Under the pieces are notes generated by a model. That model saw only the letters and a program-made list of their open reading frames with translations, was not told where the DNA came from and searched no databases. From Bacteroidota bacterium (lineage in GTDB: Bacteria; Bacteroidota; Bacteroidia; Flavobacteriales_D; Sanyastnellaceae), in the NCBI GenBank assembly GCA_002746975.1, contig NVXE01000010.1, positions 270-64,269 of the forward strand: a stretch of DNA of 64,000 nucleotides, in the 5' to 3' direction. Numbering within the stretch: position 1 is the stretch's first letter; the number at the start of each line of letters is the position of its first letter. A program made the translations under genes and the position numbers. Positions 16,436-25,802 of this stretch are shown in pieces.

Positions 16436-17971
16436 ATGATAGTTTCTACCTTCGGGTTTGCCGGCACTACTGGCTCTCCTTCTTTCGTGCGCGTTGAATT
16501 AAGATTCGAACGAGGCATCTTATTTAGAATTTCTGGGTTTAGTTCTCAAGCGGCGAAAGCTTCTCATGCTAGAATTCGCTCAGCTTTAATTTCATGCGGG
16601 CAACGTTGGCCAGGAAAGGCAATAACGGTAAATCTCGCTCCTGCCGAACTCTCACGAACCTCCACTTCTTTCGACCTTCCTATAGTTCTAGCTATACTAG
16701 CCTCACGAGGCGTAATAACCCCCACAGCACTTACTCACATCGCTTCGGCTGGAGAACTAGGCCTTGATGGATCTATTCGCCCTTGGCAAACTTCTATTTT
16801 CGAAAACCCTTTAAGCCTCACCTCACAACTTTCCGATTCAAACAAAATAAAAACCCTTATCTCTCCGCCTTTGAATGGCTACTCTGAGCCACGTTATCCA
16901 CACGAAACTTTTACCCATCTAAGTAATTTAATAGCATACTTAAAATCATCATCATCCCAAACACTATCAAATTCTATATTCCTTCCTAAAACTTCTTCTA
17001 AAAGTACTATCCCAATTCAAAATGAAATCACTTTTGACAATATTCAAGGAGAAGAAACAGCAAAACGCATGGCCATAATCTCCGCTGCTGGATCACATGA
17101 TTTAATAATGCTTGGGCCTCCAGGGTCAGGTAAAACCGTATTAGCAAAGTGTATTCATTCTCTACTTCCAGACCTATCTCAGAAATCTCACTCTGAATGT
17201 ACTTCCATTCATGCTGCAGCTGGCCATCTATTCAATCCAAACTCTAAACGACCTCCTTGGCAAGCTCCTCACTCCTCCACAAATCTCAATGGCCTCATAG
17301 GCTCGTGGAGTAATTTAAAATCTCGGGGGGTAATTCCTGGGGCGTGGAGTCTTGCTCACAATGGAGTACTTTTTTTAGATGAGTTCGCAGAGTTTTCAAG
17401 AGGAACTTTAGAAGCATGCCGAGCACCTTTAGAATCACACACTATTTCATTAGTTCGGGCAGCAGGATCATCTGAACTACCCGCCTCTGCTTTACTAATC
17501 GCAGCCTTAAACCCTTGTCCTTGTGGCAGAGGAACGGGTAGATCAAAATCATGCTCTTGTCAAGAAGGCGAAATAAAACGATATCTCAGAAAAATATCCG
17601 GTCCCGTAGCTGATAGAATTGCTATTCACTTAGAACTTGGCCACGAGAATACTGACCACTCGTACACACATATTTCAAGTAATTCAATTCCGTGGAAAGA
17701 AGCTCGAAAAACAGTAGCACGAGTTCGCAAATGGTATCTCGAGCACCCAGGCGATGACCGGTTTTTACAAGGTCCGCAAATAACTTCCAAAGCAGCAGAC
17801 CTACTTCGCTCATGCAGAAAAGTTCTCAAGCTTTCTCATCGCGGACTCCACCATGTTCGAAGCGTTGCTTTAACGTCTGCACTTGTAGATAAAAGCCCCG
17901 CTATAGAGGTCGAGCATCTTGCCGAAGCTGGCACAAGTAGATTATTCGATCGTAAAACGTGGTTGCGTTAA
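16436..17971 (+). CDS. comM: ComM/YifB-family AAA+ ATPase (Mg-chelatase-like)
   Basis: A 511-residue protein of the ComM family, a hexameric helicase that helps branch migration during natural transformation in some bacteria. The N-terminal ChlI-like Lon-type fold covers 1-175 (NLAPAELSRTSTSFDLP). Walker A is GPPGSGKT (227-234), Walker B is VLFLDEFAEF, and ALNPCPCGRGTG with SCSC forms the Cys-rich insert (zinc-ribbon-like). The C-terminal lid domain contains RVRKW and SHRGLHHV. It starts 12 bases after gmhA and ends 9 bases before the carbonic anhydrase gene, so it probably belongs to one transcript. Confidence 0.9.
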   Translation: MIVSTFGFAGTTGSPSFVRVELRFERGILFRISGFSSQAAKASHARIRSALISCGQRWPGKAITVNLAPAELSRTSTSFDLPIVLAILASRGVITPTALTHIASAGELGLDGSIRPWQTSIFENPLSLTSQLSDSNKIKTLISPPLNGYSEPRYPHETFTHLSNLIAYLKSSSSQTLSNSIFLPKTSSKSTIPIQNEITFDNIQGEETAKRMAIISAAGSHDLIMLGPPGSGKTVLAKCIHSLLPDLSQKSHSECTSIHAAAGHLFNPNSKRPPWQAPHSSTNLNGLIGSWSNLKSRGVIPGAWSLAHNGVLFLDEFAEFSRGTLEACRAPLESHTISLVRAAGSSELPASALLIAALNPCPCGRGTGRSKSCSCQEGEIKRYLRKISGPVADRIAIHLELGHENTDHSYTHISSNSIPWKEARKTVARVRKWYLEHPGDDRFLQGPQITSKAADLLRSCRKVLKLSHRGLHHVRSVALTSALVDKSPAIEVEHLAEAGTSRLFDRKTWLR

Positions 17972-17980
17972 ATTCGCCTC

Positions 17981-18520
17981 ATGGAAAAACAACCACAACG
18001 CCCCGTAATTCTGCCAGCTCGCGGCAAAAGCCCAAAAATTCACGGCTCGGTTTGGCTTGCCCCAAATTGTACAGTGGTAGGAGATGTAAAAATCGGCTTA
18101 GAAAGCACAATATGGTTCGGTGCGATTGTTAGAGGTGATGTAGCTTCTATAGAGGTCGGAGATCGAGTTAACATCCAAGACGGAGCAGTCATTCACGCTA
18201 CTTTCGGGAAATCGAAAACAATACTTGAAGACAGAGTGAGCATAGGTCACAACGCCATCGTTCACGGAGCTAAAGTATGTAAAGGAGCTCTAATAGGAAT
18301 GAGCTCGGTCGTCATGGATAATGTCGTAGTGGGTGAAGGCGCAGTAGTCGCTGCAGGAGCGGTTGTGCTAGAGGGGACTATTATCCCTCCTGGAACGCTA
18401 TTTGCTGGAGTACCAGCAAAAAATAGAGGCGAGGTACGCACAGAACTTGCCGATCATCTGAGCGCTACAGCAGATAGATACGTTGAGTATGCAGGTTGGT
18501 TTCGAGCTTGTGAATTGTAA
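17981..18520 (+). CDS. Gamma carbonic anhydrase-like hexapeptide-repeat protein
   Basis: A 179-residue left-handed beta-helix protein of the YrdA/PaaY/gamma-CA family. Hexapeptide repeats run from about 28 to 150 (for example VVGDVKIGLESTIWFGAIV). The three zinc-binding His residues are H72 (IHAT), H90 (SIGHN) and H95 (IVHGA), so metal binding and carbonic anhydrase activity are possible. The Glu proton-shuttle loop of archaeal Cam is not evident, as in YrdA-type proteins. Last gene of the + strand block; a hairpin terminator follows. Confidence 0.85.
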   Translation: MEKQPQRPVILPARGKSPKIHGSVWLAPNCTVVGDVKIGLESTIWFGAIVRGDVASIEVGDRVNIQDGAVIHATFGKSKTILEDRVSIGHNAIVHGAKVCKGALIGMSSVVMDNVVVGEGAVVAAGAVVLEGTIIPPGTLFAGVPAKNRGEVRTELADHLSATADRYVEYAGWFRACEL

Positions 18521-18577
18521 CCTCTATTTGAAGAAATTGTTGTGTTTTTACTAGCCATGGACTGTACTTTGTGAAAT

Positions 18578-18604
18578 CGAAAAACCTTACTCTTAAGTTT
18601 TTCG
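18578..18604. terminator. Bidirectional hairpin terminator
   Basis: CGAAAAAC (18578-18585) pairs exactly with GTTTTTCG (18597-18604). With one bulged C, three more TTA/TAA pairs form inside, leaving a 4-base loop. Runs of A and T in the stem work in both directions. It sits between the convergent carbonic anhydrase and murI genes. Confidence 0.7.
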
Positions 18605-18612
18605 TTAGCTAA

Positions 18613-19410
18613 TTAAAGCTTCACTTCCTCTAGCTTTAGATCCTCCCCGAAAAAGTATTGAGCACTTTTTCTGAAATTTTCTGTAAGATCAGATACTTGG
18701 AAATGATGCTCTGTAGATTGAGATTTTTTTGAAAGTAATTCTTGATTTTCGAGCTGTGATTTTAACTCCAAAGCAATAACTGAAGGTGAGTCAATTACTT
18801 CAACATTAGGGGATAAAAGTACGTTTACCTCGTTACTAACAAGCGGGTAATGAGTACAACCAAGAATAATTGAGTCTATCTCTTTAAAAAAATCGTCCGA
18901 GAGGTATGCCTCAAGAACAGCTTGAGGAATGCTATCGTTGTAGAACCCCTCCTCTATTGCAGAAGCAAGAAGAGGTGTTGCTCTAGATAGTAAGGAAATG
19001 GAATCCGAAATATCTGCGAACCCTTTTTCGTAAACTCTTGAAGAAATAGTCGCTCTAGTGCCTATTAACCCCACCCTTGCATTTGGATTCTTTGAGGAGA
19101 TATAAGTAACCATAGGTGAAACCATATCAATCACCGGAATTGAAGAGCCAACAGCGTTCTTTATCGCTTCAAGGGCGTTGCTCGATGCCGAATTACATGC
19201 TATTACAATTGCTTTACAACCACTCTCAACTAGGTGGAGTGCAATTCTTGTAGAGTACCTGCGTATTAACTCCGGAGATTTCTCACCATAAGGTAAATGA
19301 GCGGTATCTCCGAAATATAGAATAGACTCATCTGGAAGAAGGTCGTGAATAGCACGGGCGACCGTTAGACCGCCTATACCCGAATCGAAAATACCTATAG
19401 GTCCCAACAA
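18613..19410 (-). CDS. murI: Glutamate racemase MurI
   Basis: A 265-residue cytoplasmic enzyme that supplies D-glutamate for peptidoglycan. Motifs: FDSGIGG (8-14, catalytic Asp9), the first catalytic Cys in ACNSAS (C72), and the second in LGCTHYPL (C185, with His187). YFGDTAHLPYG (32-42) is the substrate loop. Full length. It is the last gene of the envelope operon, 6 bases after the second Skp gene, so peptidoglycan precursor and outer-membrane assembly genes are co-expressed. Confidence 0.95.
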   Translation of the reverse strand: MLGPIGIFDSGIGGLTVARAIHDLLPDESILYFGDTAHLPYGEKSPELIRRYSTRIALHLVESGCKAIVIACNSASSNALEAIKNAVGSSIPVIDMVSPMVTYISSKNPNARVGLIGTRATISSRVYEKGFADISDSISLLSRATPLLASAIEEGFYNDSIPQAVLEAYLSDDFFKEIDSIILGCTHYPLVSNEVNVLLSPNVEVIDSPSVIALELKSQLENQELLSKKSQSTEHHFQVSDLTENFRKSAQYFFGEDLKLEEVKL

Positions 19411-19416
19411 CGAAGC

Positions 19417-19911
19417 TTACATTCCTAGCTTAGTGCGTACTAGGTCGGTTACGTCCTCACCGCCATTGTATAGGGTCGCGCCCATACTAGAGTCGAAAAT
19501 GTATGTGAATCCGTGCTCGGAACCTACAGCTTCGATTGCGTTCTTAACTCGGGCGATCATAGGACTTAGGAGAGCCTCTTCTAATCCTGCTAATTCTCCT
19601 TGAACTGTAGTACCGAACTCTTGTAGGCCTTGATCTAAAGCTTGAATCTCACGTTCTTTTGACTCGCGAATTGCTGTAGGCCACGTATCCGCTTTAGCTT
19701 GGTACTCAGCGTACTTAGTTTGGAGTTCTTCCTGCATACGCATCATCTCCTGCTCAAACTCCTTAGCTGTTGACTCAATAGAAGCTTGTGCTTCGGCACG
19801 CTCTGGAAGGTTAAGTAATAGGTTTTGCGCATCGATATGGCCAAATTTTTGGGCAGAAGCCCCGAAAGACATGAAGCCGATAAGGCCGCAAAGGAGTAGA
19901 AACTGTTTCAT
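19417..19911 (-). CDS. OmpH/Skp-family periplasmic chaperone (short paralogue)
   Basis: A 164-residue exported protein. Signal peptide 1-20 (cut after GASAQ), then KFGHIDAQNLLLNLPE, the conserved N-terminal strand of Skp, a long charged helical hairpin (about 42-125) forming the tentacles, and the return strand GFTYIFDSS. Skp trimers hold unfolded outer-membrane proteins during transit to BamA, encoded upstream. It is the second of two tandem Skp-like genes and shares the start (SAQKF.hID) with the first. Three 11-bp repeats separate the two genes. Confidence 0.88.
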   Translation of the reverse strand: MKQFLLLCGLIGFMSFGASAQKFGHIDAQNLLLNLPERAEAQASIESTAKEFEQEMMRMQEELQTKYAEYQAKADTWPTAIRESKEREIQALDQGLQEFGTTVQGELAGLEEALLSPMIARVKNAIEAVGSEHGFTYIFDSSMGATLYNGGEDVTDLVRTKLGM

Positions 19912-19932
19912 AGAAAATTGATTGCTTAGTTA

Positions 19933-19965
19933 GTGAAATACTTGTGAAATACTTGTAAAATACTT
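19933..19965. repeat. Three tandem 11-bp repeats between the two Skp genes
   Basis: GTGAAATACTT occurs at 19933-19943 and 19944-19954, followed by GTAAAATACTT at 19955-19965. The copies are head to tail with a single A/G change. They fill most of the 61-base gap between the paralogues, just upstream of the second start codon on the - strand. Confidence 0.8.
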
Positions 19966-19972
19966 TTGGTTA

Positions 19973-20656
19973 TTAATTTTTAGAGGGCTTGGAGCCACCT
20001 GTTGCACGACCCATTGTAGACCTTCCTGCATCTCTTACGTTATCACGAGCTCCATCGAGTTTATCCTGAGCTCTACCTACAGCACCTCCATCACCATCTT
20101 TCTTCTCTACCTCAATAGTTTCTCCAGGTACGTAACCGAGCTTTTTGATGAGGCGGTCTGAAATATCATATTTAGGATTAGTGTAAAGCATATTGCTCTG
20201 ATTACTCTTGTCGAAAACGACCATGTAACCTGAACCGCCAGCTATATCTTTTAATTCCTCAAAAATTTGTTGCTGAATCGGCTCGATAAGCTCTTGACGT
20301 TTCTGAAAAAGCTCACCATCCACACCGAATTTCTGCTTTTGCATCTCCTTTGCCTGTGCTCGCTTTTTCGTTATCTCTTGTTCTCGCTTTACTCGCATTT
20401 CCTTTGTAAGAAGAACTCTCTCTGCACGATATGCAACCTCCAATCTATCAGCAGCTTCTAATTTGGATTCTATTTCACTCTGCCATTCTATTGCATACGT
20501 ATTCAATTCCTGTTGAGCTGAAGCATAATCAGGCATATGTAAAAGAACGTAATCAGAATCGATATAAGCAAATTTTTGAGCCGAAGCACTTAATGACAGT
20601 AATGAAAACATCACTACCGATAGAGTAACCATTGCTATTTTGAAAAATCTTGACAT
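19973..20656 (-). CDS. OmpH/Skp-family periplasmic chaperone (long paralogue)
   Basis: A 227-residue exported chaperone. The signal peptide covers about 1-26 (cut after SASAQ), KFAYIDSDYVLLHMP is the conserved core strand, the helical hairpin covers about 45-140 with heptad-like charge, and GYMVVFDKS is the returning strand. Unlike the paralogue downstream it carries a tail of about 45 residues rich in G, D and R (for example RAQDKLDGARDNVRDAGRS), which is outside the normal Skp fold and probably disordered. It probably escorts outer-membrane proteins to BamA, whose gene lies 78 bases upstream. Confidence 0.88.
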   Translation of the reverse strand: MSRFFKIAMVTLSVVMFSLLSLSASAQKFAYIDSDYVLLHMPDYASAQQELNTYAIEWQSEIESKLEAADRLEVAYRAERVLLTKEMRVKREQEITKKRAQAKEMQKQKFGVDGELFQKRQELIEPIQQQIFEELKDIAGGSGYMVVFDKSNQSNMLYTNPKYDISDRLIKKLGYVPGETIEVEKKDGDGGAVGRAQDKLDGARDNVRDAGRSTMGRATGGSKPSKN

Positions 20657-20734
20657 CTTAAAGTATTCTTTGCGAAGTTAATAAAGAGGCTCGTGTCACA
20701 CACTTCACTAAACGCAGTTTTATGCTAATCATTG

Positions 20735-23257
20735 TTATAACTCACCCATATTCATCCCCATACTGAAATGGAATTGTCCACGAGACATGTTTGGAACTGC
20801 TTCCACATCATCAAGCCTCCATCCATAATCTAGCCCTAATAGACCAAACATTGGAAGGAAAATTTTAAGTCCTATACCTGCAGACCTATAAACTTGGAAG
20901 GGGTTAAATGCTCTAGCATCTTCCCAGGTAGATCCACCTTCGAGGAATGCGAGTGTGTATATAGTTGCACTAGGATTTGTAGAAAGTGGGTATCTAAGTT
21001 CAGCTGTATACTTAGCAGCTACAGGTGCTCCCGTTTGAGGGTTCGGAGCAGTTAGGGATAAATCATCATAACCACGAAGGTTCAGAATCTCTCGACCATC
21101 GAGAGTATAACCGCTTAGGAATACTCCTCCGAGATAAAAACGTTCGAATGGAGAAAGAGGAGCCGCTCTATCGTATTGACCTATAAGACCTACACCAGCT
21201 GCCATCCTTAGAACTAGGGTTCGAGGATTCTCTCCTCCACTTCTCGAAAGTGGCGTGTACCATTCAGCTTTAAACTTCCACTTATGATACTCAACCCATT
21301 TGTACTGCTGATCGATAGGGATATTTTCGTAGTATCCCTCTTCTCGGAAAGCGCTATAAGGAATTGTCGCCCTTACACTAACCTCTACGTTAGAACCCCA
21401 TGTCGGAAATATAGGGTCACTAATAGAATTGCGGCCTAAAGTAAATTGTGCTGCAAGGTTATTTGACCTCCCGTTCGAGAAACTAAAGAAAGAACCGTAA
21501 TTATCTAAATTGAAGTTTTGGTATGAAATAGAAGCTCTCATAACGAACCAGTCATCTGGCTTCTTCCATCTTTGGCCTAAACCTACCTGAGCACCTATAA
21601 CCTCTAGTGAATTGCGGAGCGAATTAGGCTCATCATTTACATACTTTGGCTGACCATTAGACTGAACTGATTTCCAAATCGAAACACTCAATGAGTTGGG
21701 TTTTTTACCCCCCAACCATGGCTCCGTAAAGCTTAAATTATAGCTCTGGTAATACAAACCGTTAGATTGAGCGCGTATGCTCAATCTCTGACCATCACCT
21801 GTAGGTATCGGACGCCAAGCACCCTTTTTAAACATGTTTGCAGCAGAGAAATTCGTAAAACTAAGCCCGAGAGAACCTACTACACGTCCTCCTCCCCAAC
21901 CTCCACTGAGCTCGATTTGGTCTGAAGGCTTTTCTTCAACCTTATACTCAATGTCCACAGTACCATCCTCAGGATGTTGGATAGGGTTTATTCCGAATGC
22001 CTCTGGATTAAAATAATTGAGTTGCGAAAGCTCACGCTGAGTCCTGATGATATCCGTTCTACTAAATAAATCGCCTGGTCGCGTTCTTATTTCACGATAG
22101 ATAACATGATCATTCGTTTTCGTATTGCCTTCTACTAAGATCTTTCCAATACGGAATTGTTGACCCTCCATCATACGGATTTCAATATCTATAGTATCAT
22201 TTTCAACGCGCTGTTCAATAGGCATAACGCGGAAAGTAAGGTAGCCATCATCTTGATATAGAGAACTAAGATCCATTCCCTTAGGGTCCATAAATACTCT
22301 GGTTTCTAGATGTGCCAAATTATAAATGTCCCCTTTGCGAATTCCCAAAATAGAATCGAGCTGAGTAGAGCGATATTTCGTATTTCCTGTAAAAGTTATC
22401 TCTCCAAACCGAAATTGGTTTCCTTCTTCAATATTAAGTACAAGACCGATTAATCCTTCTTCAGTTCTGTAAAGAGAATCACTTAAGATTCGAGCATTTC
22501 TATATCCCTCATTATTGTACATAGCAATAATTTGAGCTTGGTCTGTTTCGAAACCGTCAGCTAGATATTTCGACGGTTTATAAAAACGCCACCACTTTTT
22601 CTCTTTCGTAGTTTTCATATTGCGTTTCACCTTCTCCACTTCGAAAGCTGTAACGCCGTTTATCGCGATCTCTTCGATCTTTACTTTATCGCCCTTATCA
22701 ATGTTAATTCTAACAATAGTTCCATTTGCGAAAGTTGAATCCATTTCCTGAACTATATCAACATCTACATCTAGGAACCCTTTATCTCTATAGTGATCGT
22801 TAATCCTCTTTGTAGAAGTGGCAAGTACGTTTTCGTTAACGATACGGCCTGTCATCAAATCGATTTTACCCTTAATGGTCTCCTGTTCCGATCTATTAAC
22901 TCCTGCAATGCTATATCGAGTCAACCTAGGGAGTTCTTGTACCCTTATCACTAAGTACACATCACGTTCGCGAAGTTCTGCAGCCTCTATACTGATGTCA
23001 GCAAAAAGATCTTGGTTCCACAAATTTTTAATCGCCTCTCCCACCTGTTCTCCTGGAATGGTAATAGACGCTCCGATTTGCAAAGCGCTAAATAGTTTAA
23101 TCGCCTGAACATCTGTATATTCAGCTCCTAAAACAGTAATCCCTCCAATGCGGTACTCCTGTGGAATACTTAAATCCAGAACCTCAGAAGGAGAGGTTTG
23201 AGCTGAAAGGTAAAAAGACGACAGCAAAAAAGCAGTCGCAAGCAAAAAAGCTCTCAT
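20735..23257 (-). CDS. bamA: Outer membrane protein assembly factor BamA
   Basis: An 840-residue essential outer-membrane insertase. Signal peptide 1-19 (cut after LSAQ), five POTRA-like domains (about 28-440; for example YRIGGITVLGAEYTD, QFRFGEITFTGNTKY, QFRIGKILVEGNTKTN), then a 16-strand barrel. The barrel has ERFYLGG with a following RGYDD (the L6 VRGY-type motif) and ends with FHFSMGMNMGEL. It overlaps uppS by 4 bases (ATGA). It is followed by two Skp chaperone genes, a classic pairing. Length fits Bacteroidota BamA. Confidence 0.93.
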   Translation of the reverse strand: MRAFLLATAFLLSSFYLSAQTSPSEVLDLSIPQEYRIGGITVLGAEYTDVQAIKLFSALQIGASITIPGEQVGEAIKNLWNQDLFADISIEAAELRERDVYLVIRVQELPRLTRYSIAGVNRSEQETIKGKIDLMTGRIVNENVLATSTKRINDHYRDKGFLDVDVDIVQEMDSTFANGTIVRINIDKGDKVKIEEIAINGVTAFEVEKVKRNMKTTKEKKWWRFYKPSKYLADGFETDQAQIIAMYNNEGYRNARILSDSLYRTEEGLIGLVLNIEEGNQFRFGEITFTGNTKYRSTQLDSILGIRKGDIYNLAHLETRVFMDPKGMDLSSLYQDDGYLTFRVMPIEQRVENDTIDIEIRMMEGQQFRIGKILVEGNTKTNDHVIYREIRTRPGDLFSRTDIIRTQRELSQLNYFNPEAFGINPIQHPEDGTVDIEYKVEEKPSDQIELSGGWGGGRVVGSLGLSFTNFSAANMFKKGAWRPIPTGDGQRLSIRAQSNGLYYQSYNLSFTEPWLGGKKPNSLSVSIWKSVQSNGQPKYVNDEPNSLRNSLEVIGAQVGLGQRWKKPDDWFVMRASISYQNFNLDNYGSFFSFSNGRSNNLAAQFTLGRNSISDPIFPTWGSNVEVSVRATIPYSAFREEGYYENIPIDQQYKWVEYHKWKFKAEWYTPLSRSGGENPRTLVLRMAAGVGLIGQYDRAAPLSPFERFYLGGVFLSGYTLDGREILNLRGYDDLSLTAPNPQTGAPVAAKYTAELRYPLSTNPSATIYTLAFLEGGSTWEDARAFNPFQVYRSAGIGLKIFLPMFGLLGLDYGWRLDDVEAVPNMSRGQFHFSMGMNMGEL

Positions 23258-24030
23258 TTAACAGTCTGTTGCGAAACGCCACCGAAGCGGCGTTCTCGGT
23301 TTTGAAAATCGTGAATTGCAGCGAGGAAATGCTCTCTGCGAAAATCAGGCCAAAGTACGGATGTAAAGTGGAATTCCGCATACGCTAATTGCCACAACAT
23401 GAAATTACTTATCCTACGCTCTCCTGAAGTTCTTATCATAAGTTCCGGGTCAGGCAATCCTTTCGTCTGTAGGTATGTTTCGAATTTGTCAATATTTATT
23501 TCTTCCTCTTTCACTCCGTCACGTATTATGCCTTTAACAGCCTCAGTTATTTCCCACTTGGCACTATAATTTAATGCTAGAATTAAATCCAAACTCACAT
23601 TCTTAGTTTCTGCCTTTTCAGTAGTTTCTAGCTGTTTTTGACAATTATCCGGAAGGGCACTAAGGTCTCCGATAGTCCTTAACCTTACTCCTTTGCCATT
23701 TAAATCATCAGTTTCTTGATTCAAAGTCGTCACAAGAAGATTCATTAATGCTGCAACTTCTTCCTTAGGCCTACTCCAGTTCTCAGTACTAAACGCGTAA
23801 AGCGTTAGATATCTCACTCCAACTTGTAGAGCCGATTCTACAACAGCTCGTACAGACTCCACCCCATTTAGATGTCCGAAGACCCTGTCTTCACCTCTAT
23901 TCTGAGCCCATCTTCCATTGCCATCCATTATGATCGCGATGTGTTGAGGGATTTTATTAGGATCTAAGCCCGCAGATTTAAGCAAGTCAAATCTCTTTTT
24001 CTTGTTTACTTCGGTCATTGCATCCAACAA
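23254..24030 (-). CDS. uppS: Undecaprenyl diphosphate synthase UppS
   Basis: A 258-residue cis-prenyltransferase that makes the C55 lipid carrier for peptidoglycan and surface sugars. The diphosphate and Mg site is IAIIMDGNGRWA (31-42, Asp36). LTLYAFSTENW and the C-terminal RTSGERRISNFMLWQLAYAE block (IPP site) are intact, as is the final DFRREHFLAAI. An ATG at 24018 is an alternative start that would trim 4 residues. The gene overlaps the PorG gene by 16 bases upstream and bamA by 4 downstream. Confidence 0.95.
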   Translation of the reverse strand: MLDAMTEVNKKKRFDLLKSAGLDPNKIPQHIAIIMDGNGRWAQNRGEDRVFGHLNGVESVRAVVESALQVGVRYLTLYAFSTENWSRPKEEVAALMNLLVTTLNQETDDLNGKGVRLRTIGDLSALPDNCQKQLETTEKAETKNVSLDLILALNYSAKWEITEAVKGIIRDGVKEEEINIDKFETYLQTKGLPDPELMIRTSGERRISNFMLWQLAYAEFHFTSVLWPDFRREHFLAAIHDFQNRERRFGGVSQQTVK

Positions 24031-24860
24031 GATGTGGGTTTTTTACTCACTCTAAAAGCCAAAGATGCTAAGAAAAATCCGTATTTATCATTCAGTCCAG
24101 GGTCACCACGTTGTAGACCTTGAGAGCTACTCAGCCCATCTGGTAATGTTATAATTCTATCTGCAAGTTCGAGAGCAAGTTCTCCTCTAGCTTGTCGTAA
24201 AGCAACAGCGTTTGTGTACTGAGTACTAACATCATCTAGGTAATCAGTCCATGTTTTTCTAAGGCCCCATTCCATTTGAAACGCAATCGCAGGGCCTATA
24301 TTAAGTTTGAATCCCATGCCGAAAGGCAATGCTATACCGTTAAGTTTATAAGGGTCTAAACCGAAAGTCCAGCCCTGCCCCTCTGTACCTAAAGGTTGAA
24401 GTGGATGCCAGTTTCCGTACTTATCCATAGCCTCAGGATCATGAGTAAAGTATGCAATACCAGCTGTTAGATACCCGGTTAATCTATCTCCTGGGTCACC
24501 CATCGTGAAGTCGATATAATTTATTTCTCCAGAAACAGAAAATTCCATTATTTTATTTCTGAAATGAAGATTTCTGTTCTGAGCCCAAGCATTTTTGCTA
24601 TCCTCATCCCACGCTTCAATTTCTGCTTGCATGAGCTGAATACGAATTCCCACACGAGAATTGATATTATGCCTGTAATACCCCCCTTGAGCAATGTGAT
24701 TCCGCGCTTTAAGCGGGTTAGTAGGATTAAGATCTCCCAGATAATACCCTGTTCCTATCTGATACCCGATTTCACGAGTCCCACTTTGAAAGGTTTGGGC
24801 CAAATAAGGGAGCGAAAACATTGCCATAAATAGGCATATCACTAATTTTATAGAATTCAT
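24015..24860 (-). CDS. porG: PorG-like outer membrane protein (DUF6089)
   Basis: A 281-residue barrel protein from the ATG at 24860, which gives a signal peptide ending in YLAQ; a start at 24932 would put 24 charged residues before it. Repeated aromatic and Gly-rich strands (REIGYQIGTGYYLGDLNP, YLTAGIAYFTHDPEA, PFGMGFKLNIGPAIAFQMEWGLRKTWTDYLDDVS) match DUF6089. In Porphyromonas gingivalis PorG is part of the type IX secretion machine, joined to the PorKN ring. Gene order nadK-porG-uppS-bamA is widely kept in Flavobacteriia. T9SS sorting domains elsewhere in the window agree. Confidence 0.85.
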   Translation of the reverse strand: MNSIKLVICLFMAMFSLPYLAQTFQSGTREIGYQIGTGYYLGDLNPTNPLKARNHIAQGGYYRHNINSRVGIRIQLMQAEIEAWDEDSKNAWAQNRNLHFRNKIMEFSVSGEINYIDFTMGDPGDRLTGYLTAGIAYFTHDPEAMDKYGNWHPLQPLGTEGQGWTFGLDPYKLNGIALPFGMGFKLNIGPAIAFQMEWGLRKTWTDYLDDVSTQYTNAVALRQARGELALELADRIITLPDGLSSSQGLQRGDPGLNDKYGFFLASLAFRVSKKPTSCWMQ

Positions 24861-24904
24861 CTCGGTATTACTAACGTATGAAAATAGTGGAGATTGTGTC
24901 AATT

Positions 24905-25783
24905 TCACCTCTCTCTTGGATCTATACCCCAATGCATCTTAGAACGGATGGTATTGAAGAAGTGTTGGTGCTCTAAATTTAGAAATTTCGCTTTGAAAGG
25001 CGCCGGTTTTATTATCACCTTACTTCTAGGAGTTATGTGATATGACCGGCTATCTAGAGATAGTAAAAAACTCGCATCTCTACCATCTGGCGAAATTGTG
25101 ATTACGCCATCTAATGGTACCACAAGAGGTCTATTTGTAAGATTGTGTGGAGCAAGAGGAGTAATAACTGCGACATCAGAACTTGGAGAAATAATAGGCC
25201 CTCCAGCGCTTAAGCTGTAAGCTGTCGAGCCCGTTGCTGTAGAGACAAGTAGTCCGTCAGCCCAGTACGTGTTAACGAATCTATTATTCCTATGAACTTC
25301 TACTACTACCATACTTGCGGTATCGCGCTTATGAATTGCGACTTCGTTTATCGCGTATGGGAAAGAGCCCAAATCGATACCTTCTGCTTCTACATGAAAT
25401 AACGACCGTTCATCAATCCATGTATTCCCTTCGATAATCGCATCAATGGCTTCGTCAATGGATTCTGTTCCTACGTTAGAAAGAAATCCTAATGTCCCTG
25501 TGTTTATTCCTATTATCGGAATGCCTCTTTCGGCTGCTAAAGTGACACATTCTAGAAATGTACCATCTCCTCCGACAGAAAATATTAAGTCACAACCATT
25601 TAACTCGCTCGAATTAAAAAACGTGCCAGATGAAACTGGGAGAGTCATTTGTTTGTCCAAATGCTCACTAAACTCACTGTGAATCAACATTTGAGGATCT
25701 ACCTCTACAATCCTGTCTACAAGATGCTTCACAGCATCGTTGTGTTTCTGTTTGAAGGGTTTTCCGAAAAGTGCTATCCGCAT
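24905..25783 (-). CDS. nadK: NAD kinase
   Basis: A 292-residue cytoplasmic enzyme that makes NADP from NAD and ATP. The signature GGDGTFLE is at 71-78 with catalytic Asp73. GINTGTLGFLSN and ATGSTAYSLSAGGPI are the other NAD-binding blocks, and PLAPHNLTNRPLVVP closes the C-terminal beta domain. Full length. Second gene of the envelope operon, between the CBS-domain gene (19 bases) and porG (44 bases). Confidence 0.95.
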   Translation of the reverse strand: MRIALFGKPFKQKHNDAVKHLVDRIVEVDPQMLIHSEFSEHLDKQMTLPVSSGTFFNSSELNGCDLIFSVGGDGTFLECVTLAAERGIPIIGINTGTLGFLSNVGTESIDEAIDAIIEGNTWIDERSLFHVEAEGIDLGSFPYAINEVAIHKRDTASMVVVEVHRNNRFVNTYWADGLLVSTATGSTAYSLSAGGPIISPSSDVAVITPLAPHNLTNRPLVVPLDGVITISPDGRDASFLLSLDSRSYHITPRSKVIIKPAPFKAKFLNLEHQHFFNTIRSKMHWGIDPRER

Positions 25784-25802
25784 AATCTAAATGTTCTCGC
25801 TT

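Noticed and set aside
19933-19965. CRISPR-like array
   Set aside because: The repeats are 11 bp, directly adjacent and without spacers.
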